Below are positions 23,837 through 30,246 of a stretch of DNA of 39,001 nucleotides, piece after piece. The position numbers and the translations under genes were made by a program. The stretch lies in the IMG/VR virus record IMGVR_UViG_3300047476_000227, positions 1 to 39,001 of that record; one strand, written 5' to 3'. Origin of the DNA: a virus. Under the pieces are notes generated by a model. That model saw nothing but the letters and a program-made list of their open reading frames with translations. It was not told where the DNA came from and made no database searches. Each line of letters begins with the position of its first letter. Position 1 is the stretch's first letter.

Positions 23837-24021
23837 CCAGAACTTATGCCCTTAAAAAGCTGCTTGAGCACGGCGAACTGTCCAGCAAAGAGATTGAAGA
23901 AATCACCTGCTGGACAACAAAGCAAGTTTGGGCCAGCATCCAGCGTCTGCAAAAGACAAACATTGTTCGCAAGTACCCGCAAATGAAGTGGGGCTTGATT
24001 TCGTTGAGGCCATATCCATGA
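23833..24021 (+). CDS. Small helix-turn-helix protein
   Basis: This 62-residue protein overlaps the replication gene by four bases (ATGA). Almost the whole protein is one winged helix: 'LKKLLEHGELSSKEIEEIT', 'WTTKQVWASIQRLQKTNIV' and a short wing 'KYPQMKWGLIS'. It may bind DNA near the origin or regulate early genes. Such single-domain HTH proteins are frequent directly after phage initiator genes, but a specific family is not named. Confidence 0.7.
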   Translation: MTRTYALKKLLEHGELSSKEIEEITCWTTKQVWASIQRLQKTNIVRKYPQMKWGLISLRPYP

Positions 24022-24224
24022 CAAGAAGACCAATATCAGACGAAGGCGACAGGTATATGATTGAGTTGGGCGAAGCAAGAATTTTGTTTTCCACCTATCA
24101 GACTCTTAAATGCAGGGTGTTGACTGCCGAACGCATTGAATACCTTGAAAGACGCTACGGCATTGGCTCAGTACAGCGCATTCGGTCGTACATGGCAAAA
24201 CTGCAATCAGGAGAACTTGAATGA
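24018..24224 (+). CDS. Small conserved helical protein
   Basis: This 68-residue protein starts in an ATGA overlap; longer in-frame readings run inside the previous gene. Segments are 'MTRRPISDEGDRYMIELGEA', 'VLTAERIEYLERRYG' and 'VQRIRSYMAKL'. The look is that of a small phage family of unknown function often found after replication genes. It is rich in Arg, Glu and Tyr, with no catalytic motif. Confidence 0.7.
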   Translation: MTRRPISDEGDRYMIELGEARILFSTYQTLKCRVLTAERIEYLERRYGIGSVQRIRSYMAKLQSGELE

Positions 24225-24328
24225 ACTGGCCCTTTCCACCACCATCTGGCCCAATACCTTGGACACGCAAACAGATCAAGGAATATGAAAATCAAAAGCG
24301 TGATGACGCAGAGGATGCCTTGCTATGA
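24221..24328 (+). CDS. 35-residue proline-rich micro-protein
   Basis: This ORF is coupled by ATGA overlaps at both ends. The sequence starts 'MNWPFPPPSGPIPWTRKQI' and ends with an acidic helix 'DDAEDALL'. The proline/tryptophan-rich N-terminus and charged tail look like a peptide-binding adaptor rather than random reading. The perfect operon overlaps are the main evidence that it is translated. Confidence 0.55.
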   Translation: MNWPFPPPSGPIPWTRKQIKEYENQKRDDAEDALL

Positions 24329-24984
24329 CTCCTCTTATTCAAAAAGCTATTCGTTATGCTCCAGAGCCTGAAACGGCTTTGTGGTTTGATGTTGGACAAA
24401 TGGACAGCACATTAGCAATGAAAGTTCCTGCTGAATTTTTAATGAACATACCTTCAAAGCGCACTGGCATTGCTGGTTTAGATACTACAGGTAAAGACTT
24501 TATGTTGATGCTTGCTAAAAGCGATCAATCAATAACTGTTAGCGGCTGTTCAATGTATCACGGTGGTAAATATTTTCCACCTTTTGCTTATGTAGCAACT
24601 GCTGATGGTTTTAAGGTTTATCGAAAAGATAAGCAAATTAATCTTGATGATATAAAACAAGTTCATCGTATGGTGCTTGCAGTTTTAATTAAATTAGCTG
24701 AACACACTCAAGGATATAGACCAACACCACAACGAACTTTTATCAATCAAAAACGTATAGCTAAAGGAAAACCTGCATTAAAGTTTGATTGGCACACAGT
24801 CATCATTGAACCACCAACGCAAAAAAATGATCCACAAGGTGGCACTCATGCAAGCCCAAGAAGGCATCAAGTTCGAGGGCATTGGCGTACATATAAATCT
24901 GGTAAACGTGGTTGGGTTAAAGAATGCTGGAAAGGTGATGCCAGCAAAGGTGCTGTTTTTAAAGATTACAAAATAGGAATTTAA
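24325..24984 (+). CDS. Hypothetical protein with RGHWR-type C-terminus
   Basis: This 219-residue protein starts in an ATGA overlap. The N-terminal part is mixed alpha/beta. The C-terminal region has 'RRHQVRGHWRTYKSGKRGW' followed by 'CWKGDASKGAVFKDYKI', a pattern I associate with a phage protein family of unknown function. Basic and aromatic residues suggest nucleic acid contact. This gene is AT-richer than its neighbours, with more TTT, AAA and TTA codons, possibly a separate origin. Confidence 0.7.
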   Translation: MTPLIQKAIRYAPEPETALWFDVGQMDSTLAMKVPAEFLMNIPSKRTGIAGLDTTGKDFMLMLAKSDQSITVSGCSMYHGGKYFPPFAYVATADGFKVYRKDKQINLDDIKQVHRMVLAVLIKLAEHTQGYRPTPQRTFINQKRIAKGKPALKFDWHTVIIEPPTQKNDPQGGTHASPRRHQVRGHWRTYKSGKRGWVKECWKGDASKGAVFKDYKIGI

Positions 24985-24985
24985 T

Positions 24986-25249
24986 ATGAGGTACGCAGCC
25001 CGTGTAGACGCTAACCAAGCGCAGATTGTTTCGGCACTAAGGGCAGCAGGTGCTTATGTGTGGGTCATTGGCTTACCTGTTGACCTTTTGGTCGGCTACA
25101 ACAACCAGACATTCTTGGTCGAGATCAAGGATGGCCCTAAAAAGGCTTTAACGAGGCTACAGCAAGACTTTTTTGGAAATTGGATAGGTGGTAGCTTGCA
25201 CCGCATTGATGGCCCTGAAGACGCTTTACGCATAATTGGCGCTTTATGA
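24986..25249 (+). CDS. VRR-NUC domain nuclease
   Basis: This 87-residue stand-alone VRR-NUC protein has the restriction-like nuclease core: Asp33 in 'PVDLLVGY', then 'FLVEIKDG' with Glu46 and Lys48, and 'LTRLQQDFFGNW' with the conserved Gln. Small VRR-NUC proteins are proposed to act on branched DNA such as Holliday junctions. Its stop overlaps the NinB start, and the three adjacent genes form a recombination set. Confidence 0.88.
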   Translation: MRYAARVDANQAQIVSALRAAGAYVWVIGLPVDLLVGYNNQTFLVEIKDGPKKALTRLQQDFFGNWIGGSLHRIDGPEDALRIIGAL

Positions 25250-25569
25250 CACCTGACATGAAAAGCCGCGACCAAGAGAAGTTGTACCACAGCATCATTG
25301 GTCAGATTGCCAAACAAGCAAAGTTACACGGTAGCCGCTGGACAGCAGAGTCGTGGAAACGATTTCTGATTGACCAGTGGGCGCACGAAAGTGGCGAAAT
25401 GTCCAGCATTAGCAAAATCATGCCAAGCATTGATGGCGAACGAGTTGTCCAGCTAGGCCACCAAAGCAGACGGTTCACCAAAGAGCAAGCCATTAGCTTT
25501 ACCGAGTGGCTGCTGTATTGGGCCGGCACGAACGGAGTTACGATTGACGAACGCAGAGAAGAAGCATAA
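25246..25569 (+). CDS. ninB: NinB-like recombination protein
   Basis: This 107-residue protein matches the lambda NinB (Orf) pattern: 'HGSRWTAESWKRFLIDQW' in the first half, 'GERVVQLGHQSRRFTKEQ' in the middle and 'GTNGVTIDERREE' at the end. NinB binds ssDNA and SSB and helps load recombinases, substituting for RecFOR. It overlaps the VRR-NUC gene by four bases and the following nuclease gene by 26 bases. Confidence 0.88.
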   Translation: MTPDMKSRDQEKLYHSIIGQIAKQAKLHGSRWTAESWKRFLIDQWAHESGEMSSISKIMPSIDGERVVQLGHQSRRFTKEQAISFTEWLLYWAGTNGVTIDERREEA

Positions 25570-25828
25570 AGAGGCCGTAGCAAGCCTTGGCTGTGCGCTG
25601 TGCCACCACCTTTACGGCGATCATGAGCCGGGGCCAGTGGAACTCCATCATCTACGAGCAGGAGGTTGGGGCAAAGGCGACTACAAAACCCTAATACCTT
25701 TGTGTGTGGAACATCACCGTGGGGATAAGGGTTTTCACGGGCTAGGCAGCAAAGGCTTTGTGGCTTACTATGACATCACTCAGCAACAACTGCTTGAGTG
25801 GACACTAAACAAGATAGGACAGAAATGA
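25544..25828 (+). CDS. Ref-like HNH nuclease
   Basis: This 94-residue protein is read from TTG 25544, since no in-frame ATG or GTG precedes the conserved core. It has Cys17 and Cys20 ('CALC'), 'VELHHLRAGGWGKGD' (about 32-46), 'LIPLCVEHHRG' and 'GFHGLGSKGF', the pattern of the RecA-dependent nuclease family (phage P1 Ref). Ref cuts DNA at RecA-bound sites. A TTG start inside NinB implies coupled translation. Confidence 0.82.
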   Translation: MTNAEKKHKEAVASLGCALCHHLYGDHEPGPVELHHLRAGGWGKGDYKTLIPLCVEHHRGDKGFHGLGSKGFVAYYDITQQQLLEWTLNKIGQK

Positions 25829-26079
25829 ACTACGCAGCCATTGCAGCGGCTATGAGAGCCGAGATTGAAAACCCACTAAAGCTGTATATGCCCAACAGCC
25901 CTGGCGCATTTGTGCGGGACAGGCTGTTTAAGGAATGCTTGTGGGAAGAAGCAGCTTACTTTTGGGGTTGCTATTGCAGCAACAGATTCAACAACCAAGA
26001 ATTGGATGTATTGTTTTTGGAACTCAAAGCACTTGCCGCCAAAGAAAAGATGCCCGATTGGGGAACAAGGGGTACATGA
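25825..26079 (+). CDS. Hypothetical protein
   Basis: This 84-residue protein starts in an ATGA overlap. It is helical, with 'ERxLFKECLWEEAAYFWGCY'-like aromatic and Cys residues in the centre and a basic end. I recognise no family. It could be a partner of the recombination proteins encoded just upstream, but this rests on position only. Confidence 0.65.
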   Translation: MNYAAIAAAMRAEIENPLKLYMPNSPGAFVRDRLFKECLWEEAAYFWGCYCSNRFNNQELDVLFLELKALAAKEKMPDWGTRGT

Positions 26080-26585
26080 TGAGCCATAAAGCAATGAAGC
26101 TGGCGCTGAATAAAGCATTTCAACTTGGTCAGCGTTATTGGTCTTGGGCAGACAGTGAGTATTCCAGCCACTGGAAGAAGGCCGATGCCGCAAAAGCAGA
26201 GTTCGACAAACTTGTTGAAGACACCCTTCGCACCGCCATCGAGGCAGCTGAGAAGCAGGAGCTGGTGACAAAAGAAGGCCAGCTACGCGCAATGAAAAAT
26301 GAGCTGTGGAACACCCCACCCGCAGCACCTGTGCAGGAGCCTATTGCGTGGGCTACGACAGTCGGCAGTTACGCCCATGTGTCGTGGGGTAAAGAACGGC
26401 CTGACTATCCGATCCGCTACGAAGTACCCCTCTACACCACCCCACCCGAAGCACAGCGGCAATGGGTTGGGCTGACGGATGAGGAGATTGACGCTATCTG
26501 GGATGCAGTTATCACCCCAAGCAATCACATTCGTGAGTTTGTCCGAGCCATCGAAGCCACGTTGCGGGAGCAGAACACACCATGA
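26076..26585 (+). CDS. Modular hypothetical protein
   Basis: This 169-residue protein starts at the ATGATG that overlaps the previous stop (26076 or 26079). A helical N-terminal part (residues 1-70) is followed by 'VQEPIAWATT' and 'YEVPLYTTPP', then 'WVGLTDEEIDAIW'. These short modules recur in mix-and-match fashion in hypothetical proteins of many proteobacterial phages and probably exchange by recombination (general knowledge). Function unknown. Confidence 0.68.
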   Translation: MMSHKAMKLALNKAFQLGQRYWSWADSEYSSHWKKADAAKAEFDKLVEDTLRTAIEAAEKQELVTKEGQLRAMKNELWNTPPAAPVQEPIAWATTVGSYAHVSWGKERPDYPIRYEVPLYTTPPEAQRQWVGLTDEEIDAIWDAVITPSNHIREFVRAIEATLREQNTP

Positions 26586-26755
26586 AAACTCAACACTGCG
26601 ATCAGTGCAAACACGCCACCATGAGAGCACTTCCTAAGCCAACACTGATCTGCGCCATGCTGCACAAACCACGCTTTTACGCACCCGTCTACTGGCTCAA
26701 GGATTCGTGGGGCTGGAAGCGCAAGTGCGAAGATTTTTTGGAGAAGAACACATGA
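26582..26755 (+). CDS. Small zinc-finger-like protein
   Basis: This 57-residue protein starts in an ATGA overlap and ends in another. It has 'HCDQCKHA' at residues 5-12, a third Cys at about 24 and a last Cys in 'RKCEDF' near 49, a four-cysteine pattern expected to bind one zinc ion. Basic and Trp-rich segments ('WLKDSWGWKRK') may contact nucleic acid. Function unknown. Confidence 0.68.
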   Translation: MKTQHCDQCKHATMRALPKPTLICAMLHKPRFYAPVYWLKDSWGWKRKCEDFLEKNT

Positions 26756-27030
26756 GAGACACGATAGACATGGCCCGTGAGGCTGCTGGTGGAATGTTGT
26801 CTTATGACGCAGAAGATCAATGGCGACTGAGCGAAATGGAAGTGATGCGCCTTGTCGAGCTTGTCCGTGCTGACGAACGAGAGGTGTGTGCCGATAAGAC
26901 TGGCGAGTTTGCGCGGAAGTGGTGGTTGATTCACTGCGACAGCAACAAGCACATGGAAACAACGCGAAAAGCGCACGACGATTTCTGCGCCCTGCAAGCC
27001 GCCATCCGAGCCAGAGGAGAAACCAAATGA
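26752..27030 (+). CDS. Hypothetical protein, paralogue pair member 1
   Basis: This 92-residue protein starts 'MRDTIDMAREAAGGML' and contains 'RLVELVRADEREVCADKTG'. The first 34 bases of the gene are identical to those of the next gene, and both share the framework 'VRADER...AIRARG'. A common helical phage family of unknown function. The duplication looks recent at the 5' end only, as expected if recombination swaps the heads of such genes. Confidence 0.7.
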   Translation: MRDTIDMAREAAGGMLSYDAEDQWRLSEMEVMRLVELVRADEREVCADKTGEFARKWWLIHCDSNKHMETTRKAHDDFCALQAAIRARGETK

Positions 27031-27060
27031 GAGACACGATAGACATGGCCCGTGAGGCTG
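26752..27060 (+). repeat. 34-bp direct repeat at the 5' ends of two adjacent genes
   Basis: Bases 26752-26785 recur at 27027-27060 with no mismatch, including start codon and first 11 codons. The repeats are 275 bp apart, so recombination between them would delete one gene precisely. Confidence 0.85.
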
Positions 27061-27254
27061 GCTGGAAAGACCTGCGTGCCTATGACTCAGCAATGCGGCA
27101 TGACTTTTTCATGGGCAATACAGATTCCCTCAAAGCCTTTGAAGCCCTTGTACGTGCTGATGAGCGTGATGACATACTGCGTATGAGTGGTAGCCAATGG
27201 TTTAAATCACAAGCAAGATATGACGAAGCCATCCGAGCAAGGGGAAAAACATGA
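27027..27254 (+). CDS. Hypothetical protein, paralogue pair member 2
   Basis: This 75-residue protein begins 'MRDTIDMAREAGWKDL', identical in its first 11 residues to the upstream gene, and contains 'EALVRADERDDILR'. It starts in an ATGA overlap. It lacks the central part of the upstream paralogue with Cys and 'FARKWWLIH'. Function unknown. Confidence 0.7.
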   Translation: MRDTIDMAREAGWKDLRAYDSAMRHDFFMGNTDSLKAFEALVRADERDDILRMSGSQWFKSQARYDEAIRARGKT

Positions 27255-27709
27255 GAAAAGTTTGCCGCCGCAAGGTATACAAGCTACTTGACCCAATCGC
27301 TCATGCTATTGCTGGCGCTGGCATCACAACAGACGATTGCCTTGACCAGCTTAAAAGCAACGAAAAAGCAGCCATTGAGGCTATGCGTACAGGCAAAGCT
27401 ACGCTTCAAACGTGGCAAGAACTGGTAGATATGAACAACATCTGTCAGGTTATGGCAAGAAGCGGCATTGGCCCTGAAGCACTGGTCGATTGCATGATGG
27501 CTGAGATCGAGCTTAAACAAGCCGCCAAGCGATTTGAAGCCACAGGTAAGATGTTGTTTACAGGAATAGGTCTTAAAGCCATTAACGAGGTTTTAGAGTG
27601 GCATCACCTACAGCGCACATCAGTCAGTCGCTCAGAATACGAGCGCATGATTGAGAAAACACGCAACAAACTGCGCTCTCGCTCAAAAGACGTTACGGTT
27701 ATACAATGA
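27251..27709 (+). CDS. Helical hypothetical protein
   Basis: This 152-residue, all-helical protein begins 'MRKVCRRKVYKLLDPIAHA' and has the segments 'MNNICQVMARSGIGPEAL' and 'EYERMIEKTRNKLRSRSK'. This type is found near the end of phage early operons. Its function is not known to me. The stop overlaps a possible ATG (27706) of the next gene, but the better start there is 27727. Confidence 0.68.
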   Translation: MRKVCRRKVYKLLDPIAHAIAGAGITTDDCLDQLKSNEKAAIEAMRTGKATLQTWQELVDMNNICQVMARSGIGPEALVDCMMAEIELKQAAKRFEATGKMLFTGIGLKAINEVLEWHHLQRTSVSRSEYERMIEKTRNKLRSRSKDVTVIQ

Positions 27710-27726
27710 TGGAAGGAGAATCCACC

Positions 27727-28116
27727 ATGAAATTCAGCATCAACGAAGCACCATCGAATGTGATGGGAGAGTTTGCAATGTGTCTGCTTAACGGCGTGAC
27801 AGCAGGGCATATCCACCATCTTGGCACTGACAGCTACTCACAGCACATGGCTTTGGGCGACTTCTACGATGGTCTTGATGATTTGGCTGACAAATTCATT
27901 GAGGCATACCAAGGCCGATACTCGAAAATAATTTTCGCGGAAAAGGCACTTTTTCTGGGGGAAAATGGTTTGGCGCTTGTTCAATACGTCTGTGACCAGA
28001 TCGAAAGCTATCGCAAGATGCCAGGATTTCCGCAGGACAGCGAACTGCAAAACATCGTGGATGAATTGCTTGATCTGGCAGATTCCACCAAATACAAGCT
28101 CAGATTCCTAAAATAA
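27727..28116 (+). CDS. DUF5856-like ferritin-fold protein
   Basis: This 129-residue protein starts at ATG 27727 because GGAG lies eight bases upstream; an ATG at 27706 would add seven residues. The helical pattern has 'IHHLGTDSYSQHMALGDFYD' near residues 29-48 and 'DDLADKFIEAYQG', which recalls DUF5856 proteins, small helical-bundle phage proteins with His/Asp/Glu spacing like Dps/ferritin relatives. Metal binding is possible but unproven. Confidence 0.72.
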   Translation: MKFSINEAPSNVMGEFAMCLLNGVTAGHIHHLGTDSYSQHMALGDFYDGLDDLADKFIEAYQGRYSKIIFAEKALFLGENGLALVQYVCDQIESYRKMPGFPQDSELQNIVDELLDLADSTKYKLRFLK

Positions 28117-28316
28117 TGCCACTCGTCAAGAAATCATCAGGCTGGTATTGGGGTTCGCAAGGGCCATTCGATACAAAAGCAAAAGCACTTCAAGTTGCCA
28201 GAGCCGCATACGCTTCTGGCTACAAATCACAGAAAAATGATGTGATTTCCTACAGGATTGACGAAAGTTTTTGGAAGCCACCAACAAATCTTGTCAGAAA
28301 ATTTGAGAAGGCTTGA
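28116..28316 (+). CDS. Small hypothetical protein, last gene of rightward early operon
   Basis: This 66-residue basic protein starts in a TAATG overlap. The segment 'WGSQGPFDTKAKALQVARAA' followed by 'YASGYKS' recurs in small phage proteins of unknown function. It is the last gene before the strong terminator at 28364. Confidence 0.66.
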   Translation: MPLVKKSSGWYWGSQGPFDTKAKALQVARAAYASGYKSQKNDVISYRIDESFWKPPTNLVRKFEKA

Positions 28317-28363
28317 CAAAATTTTTTAATATTTTTGCCAGATTTTCGGAAGGGGAAATATTT

Positions 28364-28390
28364 TGCCTAGCCTGACTAGGCATTTTTTTT
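28364..28390 (+). terminator. Intrinsic terminator of the rightward early operon
   Basis: TGCCTAG and CTAGGCA form a perfect seven-base-pair stem with a five-base loop (CCTGA), followed by eight T. It lies 48 bases after the last early gene and is in the plus orientation. Confidence 0.88.
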
Positions 28391-28782
28391 CTTTATTTCC
28401 GAAATGCGTAGTGGCCTAACCCATTTTTTTGGCCCTAGTATTACTGGATGGGCATACAGTATTACAGGGTTTACCCTAGTTCTAATGGGCAAAGTCCTAC
28501 TTTTCATGCGGTTTTTATGGGAAAAAGCACTACAAAAAACGCCTGTTTTGCGTCAACCTAGCAGGCTTTGCCCTTGCCTGCCTGCCCTTGCCCGTTAACG
28601 CCTGCCCTCTATCGCTTGCCCGCCTTGCCCGTGCTGGAATACCGCTAAACCTGCCGCTTTGCTTGCCCTGCCTGCCGCTATGGTTTGCCGTTAGGCTTTG
28701 CCGCCTGCCCTGCCCGCCTACGGTTTAACCGCTGCCGCAGTAGCCTGCCTGTCGCTGCCCACAATGGCCCATAAGCGCCCAT
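28391..28782. other. Non-coding, C-skewed degenerate TGCC-rich region
   Basis: No convincing gene is present in about 390 bases. The first part has scattered CCCTA words and a palindrome AGGG-TTTA-CCCT (28466-28477) resembling the operator sites elsewhere. From about 28540 the plus strand becomes a degenerate series of CCTGCC, TTGCCC and CGCC words with very few G runs. It could be an RNA, a recombination hot spot or decayed sequence; nothing decides between these. Confidence 0.5.
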
Positions 28783-28864
28783 AAAAAACGCCCTAGGGCA
28801 AAGCATGGGCGAACCCTTGCAGCCCCCTAGGGCGGATCGCTTTTACGGGTAAGCGGGAACCGTT
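28783..28864 (-). terminator. CCTAGG structured unit, copy 1 (distal)
   Basis: On the minus strand the unit reads AACGGTTCCC, a hairpin (CGCTT/AAGCG, 28838-28842 with 28851-28855), then a long hairpin closed by CGCCCTAGGG/CCCTAGGGCG (28789-28798 with 28825-28834), then six T. The inner part can form GCA-GGG / CCC-TGC with a CGAA loop. It is terminator-like for the leftward operon, with extra conserved parts. Confidence 0.7.
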
Positions 28865-28872
28865 GACGCAAG

Positions 28873-28951
28873 AAAAAAGCCCTAGGACGTTTCAGGCCGT
28901 AACCCGAAACCCCCTAGGGCTTATCACTTTCGCGGCTTAGTGGGAACCGTT
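28873..28951 (-). terminator. CCTAGG structured unit, copy 2 (proximal)
   Basis: Same order as copy 1 with a period of 87-89 bases: AACGGTTCCC (complement of 28942-28951), hairpin CACT/AGTG (28925-28928 with 28939-28942), then AAGCCCTAGG/CCTAGGGCTT (28877-28886 with 28913-28922) with inner stem GTTTC/GAAAC, then T-run. The stems keep pairing while the bases differ from copy 1. The unit begins at the stop codon of the last leftward gene. Confidence 0.72.
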
Positions 28952-29189
28952 AAACCTTAATAAAAGCCTCTGAGCGTTGACAGTAGCGGCGCAAAACCTG
29001 AAAACAGGCTAAATACTCGCTTTCGGTAGAGGGCGGCTTGCACTGCCTCATGTAAGCCCGAGAGGCGCTAACGTGGCCTTCTCGCTCACTGTAGGCGGCG
29101 ATTGTCTTGTCTCGCTCTATTTGATCGGGGAAAAACAAAACGGGGACAAGCTGCCCCCCCATGGTTTCAAGTTTTACGTCAATTTTCAT
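28950..29189 (-). CDS. Accessory island hypothetical protein, last of operon
   Basis: This 79-residue protein starts at ATG 29189 with a GGGGG Shine-Dalgarno-like run upstream. It begins 'MKIDVKLETMGGQLVPVLFF' and has 'EREGHVSASRAYMRQCK'. No family recognised. It overlaps the preceding 49-aa gene by 11 bases, and its stop codon lies within the first tandem terminator unit. Confidence 0.62.
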   Translation of the reverse strand: MKIDVKLETMGGQLVPVLFFPDQIERDKTIAAYSEREGHVSASRAYMRQCKPPSTESEYLACFQVLRRYCQRSEAFIKV

Positions 29190-29328
29190 GCGGCCCCCAA
29201 AATGTCGCCTCAATTTCTAAGTCGTAAGCGATTTTGAGCAAAATTATGTCACCCGTTTTTTGCCACTTTTCACGGTGTAACCGTGCAAGCTCTTTCAACC
29301 ATGCGCGGCGGCTTTGTTCTTTTTTCAT
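29179..29328 (-). CDS. Accessory island 49-residue basic protein
   Basis: The ORF starts in a four-base overlap with the upstream gene's end. The sequence 'MKKEQSRRAWLKELARLHRE' then 'KWQKTGDIILLKIAYDLE' is a basic amphipathic helix followed by a second helix. Unknown family. The operon-type overlaps at both ends support translation. Confidence 0.58.
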   Translation of the reverse strand: MKKEQSRRAWLKELARLHREKWQKTGDIILLKIAYDLEIEATFWGPHEN

Positions 29329-29582
29329 GCGTCAACCTCGCCATAAGCTGACTCAATAGCGCGACCAGAATGAGCGCAAAAAAGCGGCTCGCCCTCCCAA
29401 TGAATAAAAACGTCAACGGGCGACCAGTCGCTGCCCGTTTCGCGTCTTATAAGGCGGTAATTCTCCCGCGCTGCCCGTGCGTCTATGGCTTGCCCGTCTT
29501 TCATAAGTAAGGCGCAAGGATAGCCGCCGGGCCATGAAAACCCGTTAGAACGAATGAAAGCCTGTAAAGTGTCTTTTTTCAT
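29325..29582 (-). CDS. Accessory island conserved small protein
   Basis: This 85-residue protein starts at ATG 29582 behind a GGGGG Shine-Dalgarno-like run; an upstream in-frame extension overlaps another gene and is rejected. 'FIRSNGFSWPGGYPCALLMK' and 'VFIHWEGEPLFCAHSGR' form a compact alpha/beta pattern that I have met in small betaproteobacterial phage and plasmid proteins of unknown function. Confidence 0.66.
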   Translation of the reverse strand: MKKDTLQAFIRSNGFSWPGGYPCALLMKDGQAIDARAARENYRLIRRETGSDWSPVDVFIHWEGEPLFCAHSGRAIESAYGEVDA

Positions 29583-29728
29583 GCTTTGCCCCCTTGATAG
29601 TCTATTGACGTAAACCAATAGTCGCACCCCATAAGATGCAAGACGTAAGCGCAAGCCCGAAAGCGGCGCGGCGCAAACCCTGCGTAATAGTCGCACTGAT
29701 CCCATAAATACAATTTAACTTTTTTCAT
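29579..29728 (-). CDS. Accessory island 49-residue protein
   Basis: This ORF has ATGA overlaps at both ends. It starts 'MKKVKLYLWDQCDYYAGFA' and contains three Cys and many Tyr/Trp. No family recognised. The sequence suggests a small compact beta/alpha protein. Real coding is supported by the exact coupling. Confidence 0.58.
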   Translation of the reverse strand: MKKVKLYLWDQCDYYAGFAPRRFRACAYVLHLMGCDYWFTSIDYQGGKA

Positions 29729-29967
29729 TGTGTAACCTCAAAAGTGAATTCAAGACAATCGCAAGGCAAAACGTAAGCCCTTGCATCATGGCCCGTACAA
29801 AAAAACGCTTCATGGCTTACGTCAACGCAAAACCCGTAGCCTTCCGCGCTTGCAGCGCTTTGCCACGCTTCAAGCTCGCTCGCTTCGCTTTCTTCAAGCC
29901 CGGAAAAGTCACCGTTGACAAGGGCGCAAGCCCAATGCGCTGGAAGTGTCAAAGTATCTGTTTTCAT
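29725..29967 (-). CDS. Accessory island conserved small protein (AHWACALVNGD type)
   Basis: This 80-residue acidic protein begins 'MKTDTLTLPAHWACALVNGD' and has 'DVSHEAFFCTGHDARAY' and 'CDCLEFTFE'. This type is widespread as a small hypothetical protein in phages and plasmids, where it often accompanies genes like the next two. Function unknown. It overlaps both neighbours by four bases. Confidence 0.7.
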   Translation of the reverse strand: MKTDTLTLPAHWACALVNGDFSGLEESEASELEAWQSAASAEGYGFCVDVSHEAFFCTGHDARAYVLPCDCLEFTFEVTQ

Positions 29968-30242
29968 GCTTCGCCCTTTCTGACCTTATCAATAGCGGCG
30001 GCGCGGGAGCCTGCCCTTACATAAGTACAAACTACTTGCCCGTCAAGCCACGCCCATACACCCCATACATTAGAGGGTGTCCCCCAATAAGCGCCGCCCT
30101 TGTCGTATCCATTGCCGCCGCCCTGCCGCCTAGCGTGTAACCGCTTTACGCCTTGCAGGTTCGCGGGGTTATCGCCACGCCTGCCCATGGGCGAACCATA
30201 GCGGCTTGAAACATCCGGGAAGGGGTTGAATTGTCTTTTCAT
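29964..30242 (-). CDS. Accessory island conserved small protein (GGAYWG type)
   Basis: This 92-residue basic protein is read from ATG 30242. It has 'GRRGDNPANL', 'GYDKGGAYWGTPSNVWGVWA' and 'VCTYVRAGSRAAAIDKVR'. The 'YDKGGAYWG' to 'VRAxSRxxA' arrangement is a recognisable small protein type frequent in phages, function unknown. Confidence 0.7.
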   Translation of the reverse strand: MKRQFNPFPDVSSRYGSPMGRRGDNPANLQGVKRLHARRQGGGNGYDKGGAYWGTPSNVWGVWAWLDGQVVCTYVRAGSRAAAIDKVRKGEA

Positions 30243-30246
30243 GTTT

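Noticed and set aside
26525-27093. Two long minus-strand frames rich in Ser, Cys and His
   Set aside because: They are antisense to four plus-strand genes chained by ATGA overlaps. The repeated 'GPCLSCLS' peptide arises from the 34-bp direct repeat read backwards.
28313-28318. Perfect TTGACA (-35 box) at the end of the early operon
   Set aside because: No -10-like sequence occurs 15-19 bases downstream, the bases coincide with a stop codon, and a terminator follows shortly after.
28404-28598. 64-codon plus-strand frame after the early terminator
   Set aside because: There is no Shine-Dalgarno, it lies directly after a terminator, and its second half consists of the degenerate TGCC words.
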